Part shown: positions 1-7,523 of the stretch, in pieces | How the letters are laid out: each line of letters begins with the position of its first letter | Numbering within the stretch: the stretch's first letter is position 1 | DNA from: Nitrospira sp. | GTDB taxonomy: Bacteria > Nitrospirota > Nitrospiria > Nitrospirales > Nitrospiraceae | Assembly: GCA_015904055.1 (NCBI GenBank) | Contig: JABMDE010000033.1 | Span: 1-18,869, forward strand | Direction of reading: 5' to 3' | Length of the DNA stretch: 18,869 nt | The notes under the pieces: model-generated | Told to the model about the DNA's origin: nothing | Seen by the model: only the letters and a program-made list of their open reading frames with translations | Databases searched by the model: none | Program-made: the position numbers and the translations under genes

Positions 1-1
1 C

Positions 2-427
2 TTGGGCGTTGCTATCACAGGAGCCGAACAGGTTGGATTCACGTTGATCCTCACCGAGGGGTTCGGCACGATCCCGATGGCCCAGAAGACCTTTGCGCTG
101 CTCTCTGCCCATGCCGGTGCCAAGGCGTCGATCTCAGGCGCCACGCAGATCAGAGCCGGTGTCATTCGCCCTGAGATCATTATTCCTCAGACAGGTGCAC
201 AGACCGGCGCAATCACGCAGCCACAACGAGCGGGAATCCGGTTGGGCGATCCGGTCCGCATTATTCGTGACCCGTTGTTCGGCAAGATTGGCGAAGTATC
301 GGCCTTGCCGCCGGATCTCACGAAGATTCCCACGGAGAGTGAAGTGCGGGTGCTAGAGGTACGGTTTCCTGATGGGCAGGTCGCGGTGATTCCACGGACA
401 AATATCGAAGTCATTGAAGGGACGTAG
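2..427 (+). CDS. C-terminal part of KOW-like barrel protein, module copy 1 (cut by window edge)
   Basis: The window opens inside this gene, so only the last 141 codons are seen. They align without gaps to the same region of the copies at 4403-5531 and 13720-14412. The final 60 residues (GDPVRIIRDPLFGKIGEV, then a VRVLEV strand and IPRTNIEVIEG) resemble a KOW-type small beta-barrel, as found in NusG and some ribosomal proteins; this is a pattern match by eye. This is the only copy whose 3' end reads through to the stop in one frame, so it is the reference for judging the lesions in the other two. The DUF6754 gene follows at once. Function is unknown; the conserved neighbours suggest a subunit or assembly factor of the membrane module. 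Confidence 0.75.
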   Translation: MGVAITGAEQVGFTLILTEGFGTIPMAQKTFALLSAHAGAKASISGATQIRAGVIRPEIIIPQTGAQTGAITQPQRAGIRLGDPVRIIRDPLFGKIGEVSALPPDLTKIPTESEVRVLEVRFPDGQVAVIPRTNIEVIEGT

Positions 428-522
428 GAGCGGTGAGGGGTAAGGGGTTAGGGGAAAGGTGTGAAGGGGCTGAAGAAGACGTGAGACGTGAAACTTCAAA
501 TGTGAGACGGGGAGGCAGAGGG
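428..522 (+). repeat. Word-repeat spacer between KOW-like and DUF6754 genes, copy 1
   Basis: The spacer is built of short near-repeated words: GTGAGGGGTAAGGGGTTAGGGG, shortened here to its units GAGGGGTAA and GGGGTTAGG, followed by GTGAGACGTGAAAC and AATGTGAGACG. The same two word families recur at 7485-7523 (GTAAGGGGTTAGGGG) and 16359-16453 (GTGAAACGTGAAAC). It ends in GGGGAGGCAGAGGG, which serves as ribosome binding site for the ATG at 523. Confidence 0.55.
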
Positions 523-1683
523 ATGCTGTTTGTGTGCATTCTGCTGTCCGCGCTCATGCATGTCTGGCTTGAAGTACCTGCGTCGGCGCAATCGACGTTG
601 CCTGCTCCGGCTGGTGTGCGCGTGATTGATACGCCGAATGATGGCGGTGCAAGTCTGACTATCCTCTGGGCGCTCGGCGGTTTGGATAGCCCCGATGCGC
701 GCTATCAGATCTTGTTCGGTGAGGGAGGCGTCATTGATCCTGCATCGCTGAAAGTGATTGCGGAGTTTCCAGCCGATACTCGATTCGTAAAGGACGTTAA
801 AACTACTTGGTGGACGAGAGAAGCAGAGAAGACTTGGCATCAATATGCGATCCGGAACGGGAAGGATGTCGAGATAAAGGACGGCACGGCGTATACGGTC
901 GCGGTGGCTCTGCTCAAAGGGGAAGATCGGGCCGTGAGTTCATTCGTTCAGGCCACTCCTGTCCCCAATTGGTTCAATTGGAACCAGATCAATAACCTGA
1001 TCCTGGCCCTGTCGTTCGGTGGAATCGTGTTCTATGCCATCAATCATGCCAAGCGGCATGAGATCTTTTTACGCAGGATCCCCGGTCTCGACGCGGTCGA
1101 TGAGGCTATCGGCCGTTCGACCGAATTGGGTAAGCCGATTCTGTATTTGACCGGTGCGCACGATATGAGTGATCCTTCGACGATCGCAGCAGCAGTGATT
1201 CTTGGCCGGGTCGCAAAACGTACTGCAGCCTATGAGACTGAGCTGATGGTGCCCCACCGAGACCCGATCACAATGGCCGTCTGCCAGGAGATCACAAAAC
1301 AGGCCTACCTGGAGGCCGGCAAGCCCGATCTCTTTAAGGAAGACTCGAACTTTTTTATCACTTCCGATCAATTCAGTTATACGGCGGCGGTCGATGGCAT
1401 CATGCTTCGCAAGAAGCCGGCGGCAAACTTTTTTATGGGTTCCTACTTCGCCGAGTCGCTGCTGCTGACGGAAACGGGTGCGAGCACCGGCGCCATTCAG
1501 ATCGCCGGGACGGATTCAGATCACCAGCTTCCATTTTTTGTGACGACGTGCGACTACACGTTGATCGGCGAAGAGCTCTACGCCGCCAGCGCCTATCTGT
1601 CCAAAGAGCCGTCGCCATGTGGCGGTATTCATCTGGGGGTGCACTCACTGCCTTCGGGCTGTTTCCTCTTATTGCTGCGCTGA
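523..1683 (+). pseudogene. FN3/DUF6754 membrane protein, copy 1, C-terminus replaced by foreign sequence
   Basis: The start is ATG 523 behind a purine-rich RBS; in-frame GTGs further up (433, and one in the repeat words) are alternatives. The order is: signal peptide ending near ASA-Q, an FN3-like beta domain (PAGVRVIDTPNDGGASLTI onward), a TM helix (LILALSFGGIVFYAI) followed by basic residues, then the cytoplasmic domain I recognise as DUF6754 (GAHDMSDPSTIAAAVILGR; TDSDHQLPFFVTTCDYTLI). Up to AYLSKEP it equals copies 2 and 3. There, at about 1610, homology stops and the frame runs on for 23 unrelated residues that are an out-of-frame reading of a plsY-like 3' end. The second TM helix seen in the other copies (LSAIVIGTVLATIGV) is lost. 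The product may still be made, but it lacks its normal C-terminal anchor, and the three downstream module genes are absent here. Confidence 0.75.
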
Positions 1684-1811
1684 TCCACCCCACGACAGCG
1701 TTCATGTTCTTTTCGCTTGCGGTGAGCGGGCTCATTGCGATCAAGCATAAGGACAACATGGAACGACTGCGAAATGGAACGGAGAGCAAGATGGGGGAGC
1801 GGAAGAATTAG
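1611..1811 (+). pseudogene. plsY: 3' fragment of plsY-like glycerol-3-phosphate acyltransferase gene
   Basis: In the frame +1 relative to the DUF6754 ORF, 66 residues from VAMWRYSSGGAL to the TAG at 1811 match the C-terminus of PlsY by memory: the W-RY-S-x(3)-L entry to a TM helix, a hydrophobic pair of segments, then the ending I-KHKDN-x-ERL-x-NGTE-K-G, close to the PlsY ending RHR-NIKRLLAGTE-KIG. PlsY transfers acyl from acyl-phosphate to glycerol-3-phosphate in the membrane. The N-terminal two thirds, including the other catalytic regions, are missing, so this is a remnant. The break with the DUF6754 gene is sharp. Confidence 0.7.
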
Positions 1812-2044
1812 GGTGGCCGCCAGGCTGTCCTTCTTGCTCGTCGAATGCGCGCCCTCAGCAGGGCCTTGTTCGATGCGCGCAGTGAACGTGAGCCTCGCCG
1901 CTCCCCGTTCTTTCTATTTGAAGGGAGAGAAGAATAGAGAGTTGCAGATCCAGTGCTGCATACAGCCAATCCACCCTGGTAAGTCAAAAGGACTACTTCC
2001 TGAAGCAGGGGAGTAAGGCCGAAGGTATCCTTAGGCCGTTTTCG
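1812..2044. other. Gene-free stretch between plsY remnant and module 2 promoter
   Basis: No convincing coding region is present. It contains a short perfect hairpin GCCCT-CAGC-AGGGC (1851-1864) between two copies of ATGCGCGC (near 1844 and 1872). Next comes a purine-rich part (GAAGGGAGAGAAGAATAGAGAG) and then the terminator hairpin listed separately. The first 100 bases have the look of a dispersed Nitrospira-type intergenic element; this is an impression from memory and untested. Confidence 0.4.
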
Positions 2045-2046
2045 TT
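2017..2046 (+). terminator. Probable Rho-independent terminator after plsY remnant
   Basis: GGCCGAAGG-TAT-CCTTAGGCC forms a nine-pair stem with one mismatch and a three-base loop (2017-2037), followed by GTTTTCGTT. It sits after the plsY remnant and just ahead of the promoter at 2045, insulating module 2 from upstream transcription. Confidence 0.6.
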
Positions 2047-2073
2047 GACTCTCTTCAGACCCCTTCATATAAT
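2045..2073 (+). promoter_or_regulatory. Near-consensus sigma-70 promoter of module 2
   Basis: TTGACT (2045-2050), a 17-base spacer and a perfect TATAAT (2068-2073) lie 38 bases upstream of the ATG at 2112. Transcription would start near 2080. This is the best housekeeping promoter visible in the window and the only clear one ahead of the eight-gene run ending at 10491. Confidence 0.8.
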
Positions 2074-2111
2074 GCGATCCGTTCAAGGTTTTCCTTATCT
2101 GACCTGCACTT

Positions 2112-2495
2112 ATGCGATCACTCTTCAAGGGAAGTGCCGCTGAAAAACTGGCTCAAAAACTGGCTCAACTGCAAGCCGGTATCCGCCATGCCTTCGCAGT
2201 TCGACCTGAATCCCAGCCACTCTCCATTGAAGATGTCGACCTCATGGAGCGTGTCGCCGATATCATTGTGAAACGTGGCATGGCAGCACCGGCGACGGTG
2301 TTTCTGGAATCGATGGGGCCGATGAATTTCCTGGGAAGCCAAGCGCTGCATTTTTTCATCCCGATCATCGAGTGCGCCTTCAACGTGAAGGAAGTCGAGC
2401 AGGTTGCCCGGTTACTTGAACGTCGAGAGACCATGCCCCGGTTGATTGCCATCATTGAAGCCAAGTCTGCTCCAAAGGGAGCAACGGCTCAATGA
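2112..2495 (+). CDS. Small conserved protein ahead of MutL-like ATPase
   Basis: This 127-residue protein is the first gene of the module 2 transcript. I do not recognise a named family. It starts with an amphipathic, Lys/Ala/Gln-rich helix (EKLAQKLAQLQAGIRHAF). A central block follows (PATVFLESMGPMNFLGSQALHFFIPI, residues about 60-85) with a hydrophobic stretch that could contact the membrane, then a helical tail (EVEQVARLLERRETM). No signal peptide is seen. The stop overlaps the start of the ATPase gene (ATGA, 2492-2495), so the two are likely translationally coupled and their products may interact. No good Shine-Dalgarno precedes ATG 2112, and the 5' leader is only about 30 bases. Module 3 shows no second copy within the window. 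Confidence 0.8.
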   Translation: MRSLFKGSAAEKLAQKLAQLQAGIRHAFAVRPESQPLSIEDVDLMERVADIIVKRGMAAPATVFLESMGPMNFLGSQALHFFIPIIECAFNVKEVEQVARLLERRETMPRLIAIIEAKSAPKGATAQ

Positions 2496-4324
2496 CAGCG
2501 TCGATTTCTACTCCTCCCAAGATCGATCGCCCGCTGAACGTGATCGTCGCCACCGACTGCGGCAGTACGACCACCAAAGCCATTCTCATCGAAAAAGTCG
2601 GAAACGAGTACCGCCAGACCTATCGCGGTGAAGCACCCACGACGGTTGAAGCGCCGTTCGAGGACGTGACGCGCGGCGTGCTGAATGCCATTGCCGAGAT
2701 TGAAGAACTGTCCGGCCGCAAGATTCTCGACGGCGACAAGATCATTACGCCTTGCCGGGATGGCAAGACCGGTGTCGATATCTATATCTCCACCAGCAGC
2801 GCGGGCGGGGGCTTGCAGATGATGGTGACAGGTGTGGTGCAGAATATGACGGGCGAGAGCGCGCAGCGAGCGGCGTTGGGTGCCGGGGCCATCGTGATTG
2901 ATGTGCTGGCTTCCAACGATGGCCGTCTGCCGCATGAGAAGATCGAACGCATCAGGACGATGCGGCCCGATATGATTTTGATGTCCGGTGGTACGGACGG
3001 CGGAGCGGTGACGCATGTGGTGGAAATGGCCGAGTATATTGCGGCGGCCGAACCGCGTCCGCGCTTCGGGGCGACGTATAAACTCCCGCTGATCTATGCC
3101 GGCAACAAAGAAGCGCAGGGGCAGGTGAACAAAATTCTTGGCGAGAAGTCCGCTTTGGTCGTGACGGATAACATTCGCCCGGTTCTGGAGCGGGAGAATC
3201 TCTCGCCTGCCCGCAACAAGATCCACGATCTGTTCCTCGAACATGTGATGCAGCAGGCGCCCGGCTACAAGAAATTGATCGAGATGGCGGGTGCGCCGAT
3301 TATGCCGACGCCGGCGGCTGTCGGCGTGATTATGGAAACGATTGCCAAACGCGAACACTTGAATTTGATCGGCGTGGATATCGGCGGCGCGACGACCGAC
3401 GTGTTTTCGGTCTTTGAAGGGGTGTTCAATCGGACGGTCAGTGCCAACCTGGGCATGTCCTACAGTATTTCCAACGTCCTGGCCGAAGCCGGATTGGCCA
3501 ATATCATGCGCTGGGTGCCCTTTACGATCGATGAACAGACGCTGCGCAACCGGATCAAGAACAAGATGATCAGGCCGACCACCATTCCACAAACGCTCGA
3601 TGAGCTGCAAATCGAGCATGCCATCTCACGCGAGGCGTTGCGGCTGGCGCTGATCCACCATAAGTCGCTGGCGACCGGTTTGAAAGGCGTGCAACAGGAG
3701 CGGACGATTTCAGACGTCTTCGAACAGCAGACGTCCGGGAAGACGCTGATCGACATGCTGAAGCTGGATCTGATCGTCGGGAGCGGCGGCATTCTTTCCC
3801 ATGCCCCGCGGCGGATCCAATCGATGGTGATGATGGTGGATGCCTACGAACCATTGGGGTTTACGAGGCTCTCCGTCGACAGCATCTTCATGATGCCGCA
3901 TCTTGGCGTCCTGTCGACGATTGATGAAAAGGCTGCCACAGATGTTTTCGTTCGCGATTGTATGGTGTATCTCGGTACCTGTGTTGCGCCGATCGGACAG
4001 GGTAAAGATGGAGAGCGATGCGCCGACTATGAGATCGGATTTCCAGACGGAAAGACGGTGACAGACCAGCTGAAATTCGGCGACCTCCGGCTCTATCCGC
4101 TTGAACCGGGTCAACAAGCGACTGTGACTGTGCGGCCGGCAAAATCGGTGAACCTCGGCGCAGGCGCCGGGGTTGCGGTCACGCGCGAAGTGCAGGGTGG
4201 CGTGGTCGGCTTGATGCTCGATGGGCGGGGCCGTCCGTTGCAATTACCGACCGATCAGCAGGCGCGTGTTGCAGTGCTCACAAAATGGTTCAGCGCCGTC
4301 GGATTATATCCGACAGAAGGTTGA
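2492..4324 (+). CDS. MutL/GlmL-like ASKHA-fold ATPase
   Basis: This 610-residue protein resembles the glutamate mutase accessory protein GlmL/MutL. ASKHA nucleotide-binding motifs are visible: phosphate-1 loop DCGSTTTK (residues 22-29), MSGGTDGG (164-171), phosphate-2 loop DIGGATTD (from D296) and the adenosine motif GSGGILSHAP (from G430). It is longer than the roughly 460 residues I recall for GlmL. The extra part, about residue 500 to the end, is beta-rich (LYPLEPGQQATVTV; GVVGLMLDGRGRPL). Known GlmL works with the B12-dependent glutamate mutase, but no mutase subunit is in the window. The constant neighbours are membrane proteins, so a role as energy-coupling or chaperone ATPase of this module is inferred. 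It starts by ATGA overlap with the upstream gene, with AAAGGGAG as RBS. The cytosol is the expected location. Confidence 0.85.
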   Translation: MTASISTPPKIDRPLNVIVATDCGSTTTKAILIEKVGNEYRQTYRGEAPTTVEAPFEDVTRGVLNAIAEIEELSGRKILDGDKIITPCRDGKTGVDIYISTSSAGGGLQMMVTGVVQNMTGESAQRAALGAGAIVIDVLASNDGRLPHEKIERIRTMRPDMILMSGGTDGGAVTHVVEMAEYIAAAEPRPRFGATYKLPLIYAGNKEAQGQVNKILGEKSALVVTDNIRPVLERENLSPARNKIHDLFLEHVMQQAPGYKKLIEMAGAPIMPTPAAVGVIMETIAKREHLNLIGVDIGGATTDVFSVFEGVFNRTVSANLGMSYSISNVLAEAGLANIMRWVPFTIDEQTLRNRIKNKMIRPTTIPQTLDELQIEHAISREALRLALIHHKSLATGLKGVQQERTISDVFEQQTSGKTLIDMLKLDLIVGSGGILSHAPRRIQSMVMMVDAYEPLGFTRLSVDSIFMMPHLGVLSTIDEKAATDVFVRDCMVYLGTCVAPIGQGKDGERCADYEIGFPDGKTVTDQLKFGDLRLYPLEPGQQATVTVRPAKSVNLGAGAGVAVTREVQGGVVGLMLDGRGRPLQLPTDQQARVAVLTKWFSAVGLYPTEG

Positions 4325-4391
4325 GGCTACGGCTACGGTCAAGCCGGGAACACAACAGTTCTGTTTTATGTCACCTCAATCGTAGCCTAGG
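4321..4391. repeat. Imperfect palindrome between ATPase and KOW-like genes
   Basis: The left part reads TTGAGGCTACGGCTACGG (4321-4338) and the right part CCTCAATCGTAGCCTAGG (4374-4391), so the words TTGAGG and GGCTACG each return in inverted form. A smaller inverted pair, AACAG/CTGTT, lies inside. The left arm begins within the ATPase stop codon. It belongs to the word-palindrome class described in the findings. Confidence 0.55.
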
Positions 4392-4402
4392 TCTTTTCTC
4401 AT

Positions 4403-5531
4403 ATGGCACATTCGTATACCCCGGGTCTCACGGTTACCGACTCCACCGTTATTCGTAGACGCCGTATTTTGCCACTGCCTGGCACGGTGCTGGTGAAGGT
4501 CGGTGACCCTGTTCGATCGAATCAGCCGGTGGCCCGCGCTGAGTTGCCGGGCAAGGTCTATCCGCTCAATCTTGCGAATCAGCTGGGCGTGTCGCCCAAT
4601 GAGATCACGGAGTATTTGATCAAGAAGGGCGGCGATGCCGTGCAGAAGGACGACATTCTTGCGGAGAACAAGCCGCTGTTCAAATGGCTCAAAACTGAAA
4701 TACGCTCGCCCGTCACCGGTACGGTTGAATCGATTTCATCCGTGACAGGGCAAGTCCTACTGCGTGAACCGCCGCGTATCCTCGAATTGCTCGGCTATGT
4801 GGATGGAGCGGTCGTGGAGATCCATCCTCAGCAGGGCGTGACCATCGAATGTGCCTGCAGCCTGGTCCAAGGGATCTTCGGCATCGGTGGACGTACGGCG
4901 AGCTGGTCATGGCTGTGGCTGCTCCCGATGAGGCGTTGACCCCGGCTCATGTGAAGCCGGACATGAAGGGGAAAATTGTGGTCGGCGGATCATTCCTGCC
5001 GGCCGATACGATGGTGAAGGCGAAAGAAGTGGGTGTGGCGGGTCTTGTAGTCGGCGGGATCCATGACAAGGATCTGCGGGCGCTCTTAGGCTACGACCTG
5101 GGCGTTGCCATCACAGGAGCCGAACAGGTCGGATTTACACTGATTCTTACCGAAGGCTTCGGCACAATCCCGATGGCCCAGAAGACTTTTGCGCTGCTCT
5201 CCACCCATGCCGGCGCCACAGCGTCGATCTCAGGCGCCACGCAGATCAGGGCCGGTGTCATTCGCCCTGAGATCATTATTCCTCAGGCCGGTGCACAGGC
5301 CGGCGCAATCACGCCGCCGCAGCGTGAGGGAATCGGTATAGGCGATCCGGTTCGCATCATTCGTGACCCGTTGTTCGGCAAGATCGGCGAAGTATCGGCC
5401 TTGCCATCTGATCTCACCAAGATTCCTACGGAGAGTGAGGTGCGGGTGAGGTGCGGGTGCTGGAAGTCCGGTTCCCGGATGGACAGGTCACGGTGATTCC
5501 ACGGACAAATATTGAAGTGATTGAAGGTTGA
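4403..5531 (+). pseudogene. Barrel/KOW-like protein, module copy 2, two frameshifts
   Basis: Reading starts at ATG 4403 (MAHSYTPGLTV). The first 140 residues look like a barrel-sandwich or lipoyl-like fold: LPLPGTVLVKVGDPVRSNQ, then SPVTGTVESISSVTGQVL. No MKM-type lysine is present, so covalent biotin or lipoate is unlikely. At 4891/4892 four bases (GAAA) present in copy 3 are missing, which breaks the frame after FGIGG; the correct reading resumes in the frame of 4849-5496. A second lesion is an 11-base tandem duplication (TGAGGTGCGGG twice, 5436-5457), after which the native end ...VIEG-stop (5529-5531) lies in a third frame. The repaired protein would be about 373 residues and end in the KOW-like barrel. 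Either a decayed gene or sequence error; the surrounding genes are intact. The stop overlaps the earliest start of the next gene. Confidence 0.75.
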
Positions 5532-5536
5532 AGCGC

Positions 5537-6829
5537 GTGAATCGTCAATCGTCAAATGTCAAACGTGGGAAGCCTTGGGCCGCAAGTTGGATTGTCATAG
5601 CCTGTAGCCTGGCCTATGCGCTCTTGTTCGTGACCGGTCCCGCTGTCGTTGGGGCTGAAGGACCGGTGGCGCCTCCGGCTGGGGTGCGCGTGATTGATAC
5701 GCCGAATGATGGCGGTGCGAGTCTGACCATCCTCTGGGCGCCCAGCGATCTGGATAGTTCCGCTGCGCGCTATCAGATCTTGTTCGGTGAGGGAGGCGTC
5801 ATTGATCCTGCATCGCTGAAAGTGATTGCGGAGTTTCCAGCCGATACTCGATTTGTAAAGGACGTCAAAACGACCTGGTGGACGAGAGAAGCAGAGAAGA
5901 CCTGGCATCAATATATGATCCGGAACGGGAAAGATGCCGAGATAAAGGATGGCACGGCGTATACGGTTGCGGTGGCGCTGCTTAAAGGGGACGACCGGGT
6001 CATGAGCGCATTCGTTCAGGCCACTCCGGCCCCCAATTGGTTCAATTGGAACCAACTCAATAATCTGATTCTAGCCCTCTCGTTCGGTGGAATCGTGTTC
6101 TATGCCATCAGTTACGCCAAGCGGCATGAGATTTTTCTGCGCCGGATTCCAGGCCTCGATGCGGTTGATGAGGCGATCGGCCGCTCGACCGAATTGGGGA
6201 AGCCGATTCTGTATTTGACCGGTGCGCACGATATGAGTGATCCCTCGACGATCGCAGCGGCAGTGATTCTTGGCCGGGTCGCCAAGCGCACCGCAGCCTA
6301 TGAGACGGAGCTGATGGTGCCCCATCGAGATCCGATCACAATGGCCGTCTGCCAGGAGATTACTAAACAAGCCTATTTAGAGGCGGGTAAGCCGGATCTC
6401 TTCAAGGAAGACTCGAACTTCTTTATCACCTCCGATCAGTTCAGTTATACGGCGGCGGTCGACGGGATCATGCTTCGCAAGAAGCCGGCAGCGAATTTCT
6501 TTATGGGCTCCTACTTTGCCGAATCGCTACTGCTTACTGAAACCGGTGCAAGTACCGGCGCCATTCAGATCGCCGGGACTGATTCCGATCACCAGCTACC
6601 ATTTTTCGTGACCACGTGTGACTACACGTTGATTGGCGAAGAGCTCTATGCCGCCAGCGCCTATCTGTCCAAAGAGCCGGTTCAGATCGGCACTCTCCGC
6701 GGACAGGATATCGGGAAAGCCATCATCTTGAGTGCCATCGTCATCGGCACGGTATTGGCGACGATCGGCGTTGTCTCCGGCGCGCAATGGCCGTCTCTAT
6801 TTCTGGACTTCTTCAAGGATGTGAAATGA
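5537..6829 (+). CDS. FN3/DUF6754 membrane protein, copy 2
   Basis: This is the complete version of the module's central protein, about 430 residues. In order it has: signal peptide (KRGKPW basic n-region, hydrophobic core, cut near VVGA), FN3-like domain (PAGVRVIDTPNDGGASLTI to TAYTVAVALL), first TM helix (LILALSFGGIVFYAI), basic stop-transfer YAKRHEIFLRR, cytoplasmic DUF6754 domain of about 190 residues, second TM helix (AIILSAIVIGTVLATIGVV) and a short tail. The FN3 domain should face outside and DUF6754 the cytoplasm. The start is uncertain: GTG 5537 with GAAGG upstream is preferred, and TTG 5528 overlapping the previous stop is the alternative. The end overlaps the next gene by ATGA (6826-6829). 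Function is not known; it is probably the scaffold linking outside and inside of the complex. The signal peptide is unrelated to those of copies 1 and 3. Confidence 0.85.
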   Translation: MNRQSSNVKRGKPWAASWIVIACSLAYALLFVTGPAVVGAEGPVAPPAGVRVIDTPNDGGASLTILWAPSDLDSSAARYQILFGEGGVIDPASLKVIAEFPADTRFVKDVKTTWWTREAEKTWHQYMIRNGKDAEIKDGTAYTVAVALLKGDDRVMSAFVQATPAPNWFNWNQLNNLILALSFGGIVFYAISYAKRHEIFLRRIPGLDAVDEAIGRSTELGKPILYLTGAHDMSDPSTIAAAVILGRVAKRTAAYETELMVPHRDPITMAVCQEITKQAYLEAGKPDLFKEDSNFFITSDQFSYTAAVDGIMLRKKPAANFFMGSYFAESLLLTETGASTGAIQIAGTDSDHQLPFFVTTCDYTLIGEELYAASAYLSKEPVQIGTLRGQDIGKAIILSAIVIGTVLATIGVVSGAQWPSLFLDFFKDVK

Positions 6830-7476
6830 TTTTTCTGCGCCGGCAATTACCATTGCTGATTACGATGATCACCGGGTTGCTCTTTGCCGGGCAGTATTAT
6901 GTGCCGCACCCGGCCTCAGAACAGTTGCTTACCTCCGCTACCAAATGGCTCCAGATCGTCGGCGGTTTTGCGTTGGTCTTGGGGGTGACGAGCTTGTTTC
7001 ATCAGCATGCGGCGAAAATCAGAAGGAAAGAAGAGGGGTGGGGCTATAGCCTCGTGCTCTATGCCGGGATGCTGGGGACGATTGCAGTCGGACTCTGGGC
7101 CAACGGGAAGGAAAGCGTCGAGGGGGTAGCCACTGCGTTCGGCTGGGTCTATTCCTATATGCTGGTGCCGCTGCAGGGCACCATGTTTGCGATTCTGGCT
7201 TTCTTCATCGCGTCTGCCGCCTATCGCTCGTTTCGTGCCAGAAGTCGTGAAGCGGCGGTTCTTTTAATCGCGGCGGTGATCGTCATGATGGGTCGTGTCC
7301 CGTTGGGTGAATATCTGATCCCGCTGAGCGGCGATGTCTCCCAATGGATTTTGAACGTGTTGAACGCCTCGGTGCGCCGCGCCATCCTGATCGGTGTGAG
7401 CCTCGGCGCGGTGGCCTTGTCGTTCAAGATCATCTTCGGTGTTGAACGGTCGTATCTGGGCGGCGGTAAGGAATAA
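6826..7476 (+). CDS. Six-TM membrane protein of the module, copy 2
   Basis: The start is ATG 6826, inside the ATGA overlap with the DUF6754 gene. An upstream ATG at 6787 is less likely because copy 3 starts at the equivalent of 6826. The product has 216 residues and about six hydrophobic helices: LPLLITMITGLLFAGQYYV, the stretch near 30-54, GYSLVLYAGMLGTIAVGLWA, one near 104-129, AAVLLIAAVIVMM and AILIGVSLGAVALSFKIIF. Basic loops (KIRRKEEG, RSFRARSREA) mark cytoplasmic sides. I recognise no family. Copy 3 differs by a single residue (ASVRRA versus AAVRRA) despite many synonymous base changes, so the sequence is under tight constraint. Translational coupling to the DUF6754 gene suggests the two proteins assemble together. 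Confidence 0.85.
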   Translation: MIFLRRQLPLLITMITGLLFAGQYYVPHPASEQLLTSATKWLQIVGGFALVLGVTSLFHQHAAKIRRKEEGWGYSLVLYAGMLGTIAVGLWANGKESVEGVATAFGWVYSYMLVPLQGTMFAILAFFIASAAYRSFRARSREAAVLLIAAVIVMMGRVPLGEYLIPLSGDVSQWILNVLNASVRRAILIGVSLGAVALSFKIIFGVERSYLGGGKE

Positions 7477-7523
7477 CGTGGCACGTGAGGCGCCAGGCGT
7501 AAGGGGTTAGGGGTGTTGTGGGT

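Noticed and set aside
1735..2016. 93-codon plus-strand ORF after the plsY remnant
   Set aside because: It overlaps the remnant in another frame, has no RBS and reads through the low-complexity spacer.
2489..3619. A 376-codon open frame on the minus strand across the ATPase gene
   Set aside because: It lies fully antisense to a well-conserved gene, is rich in His/Arg/Gly as expected for the reverse of GC-rich codons, and has no recognisable domain.
4403..4895. Biotin- or lipoate-carrying domain in the KOW-like protein
   Set aside because: The fold pattern fits a barrel-sandwich, but the MKM or DKA lysine hairpin is absent, so attachment is unlikely.
4880..5460. Programmed ribosomal frameshifting in the KOW-like gene
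   Set aside because: Copies carry different lesions at different places (4-base loss, 11-base duplication, 1-base loss), no common slippery site is seen, and copy 1 needs no shift in the part visible.
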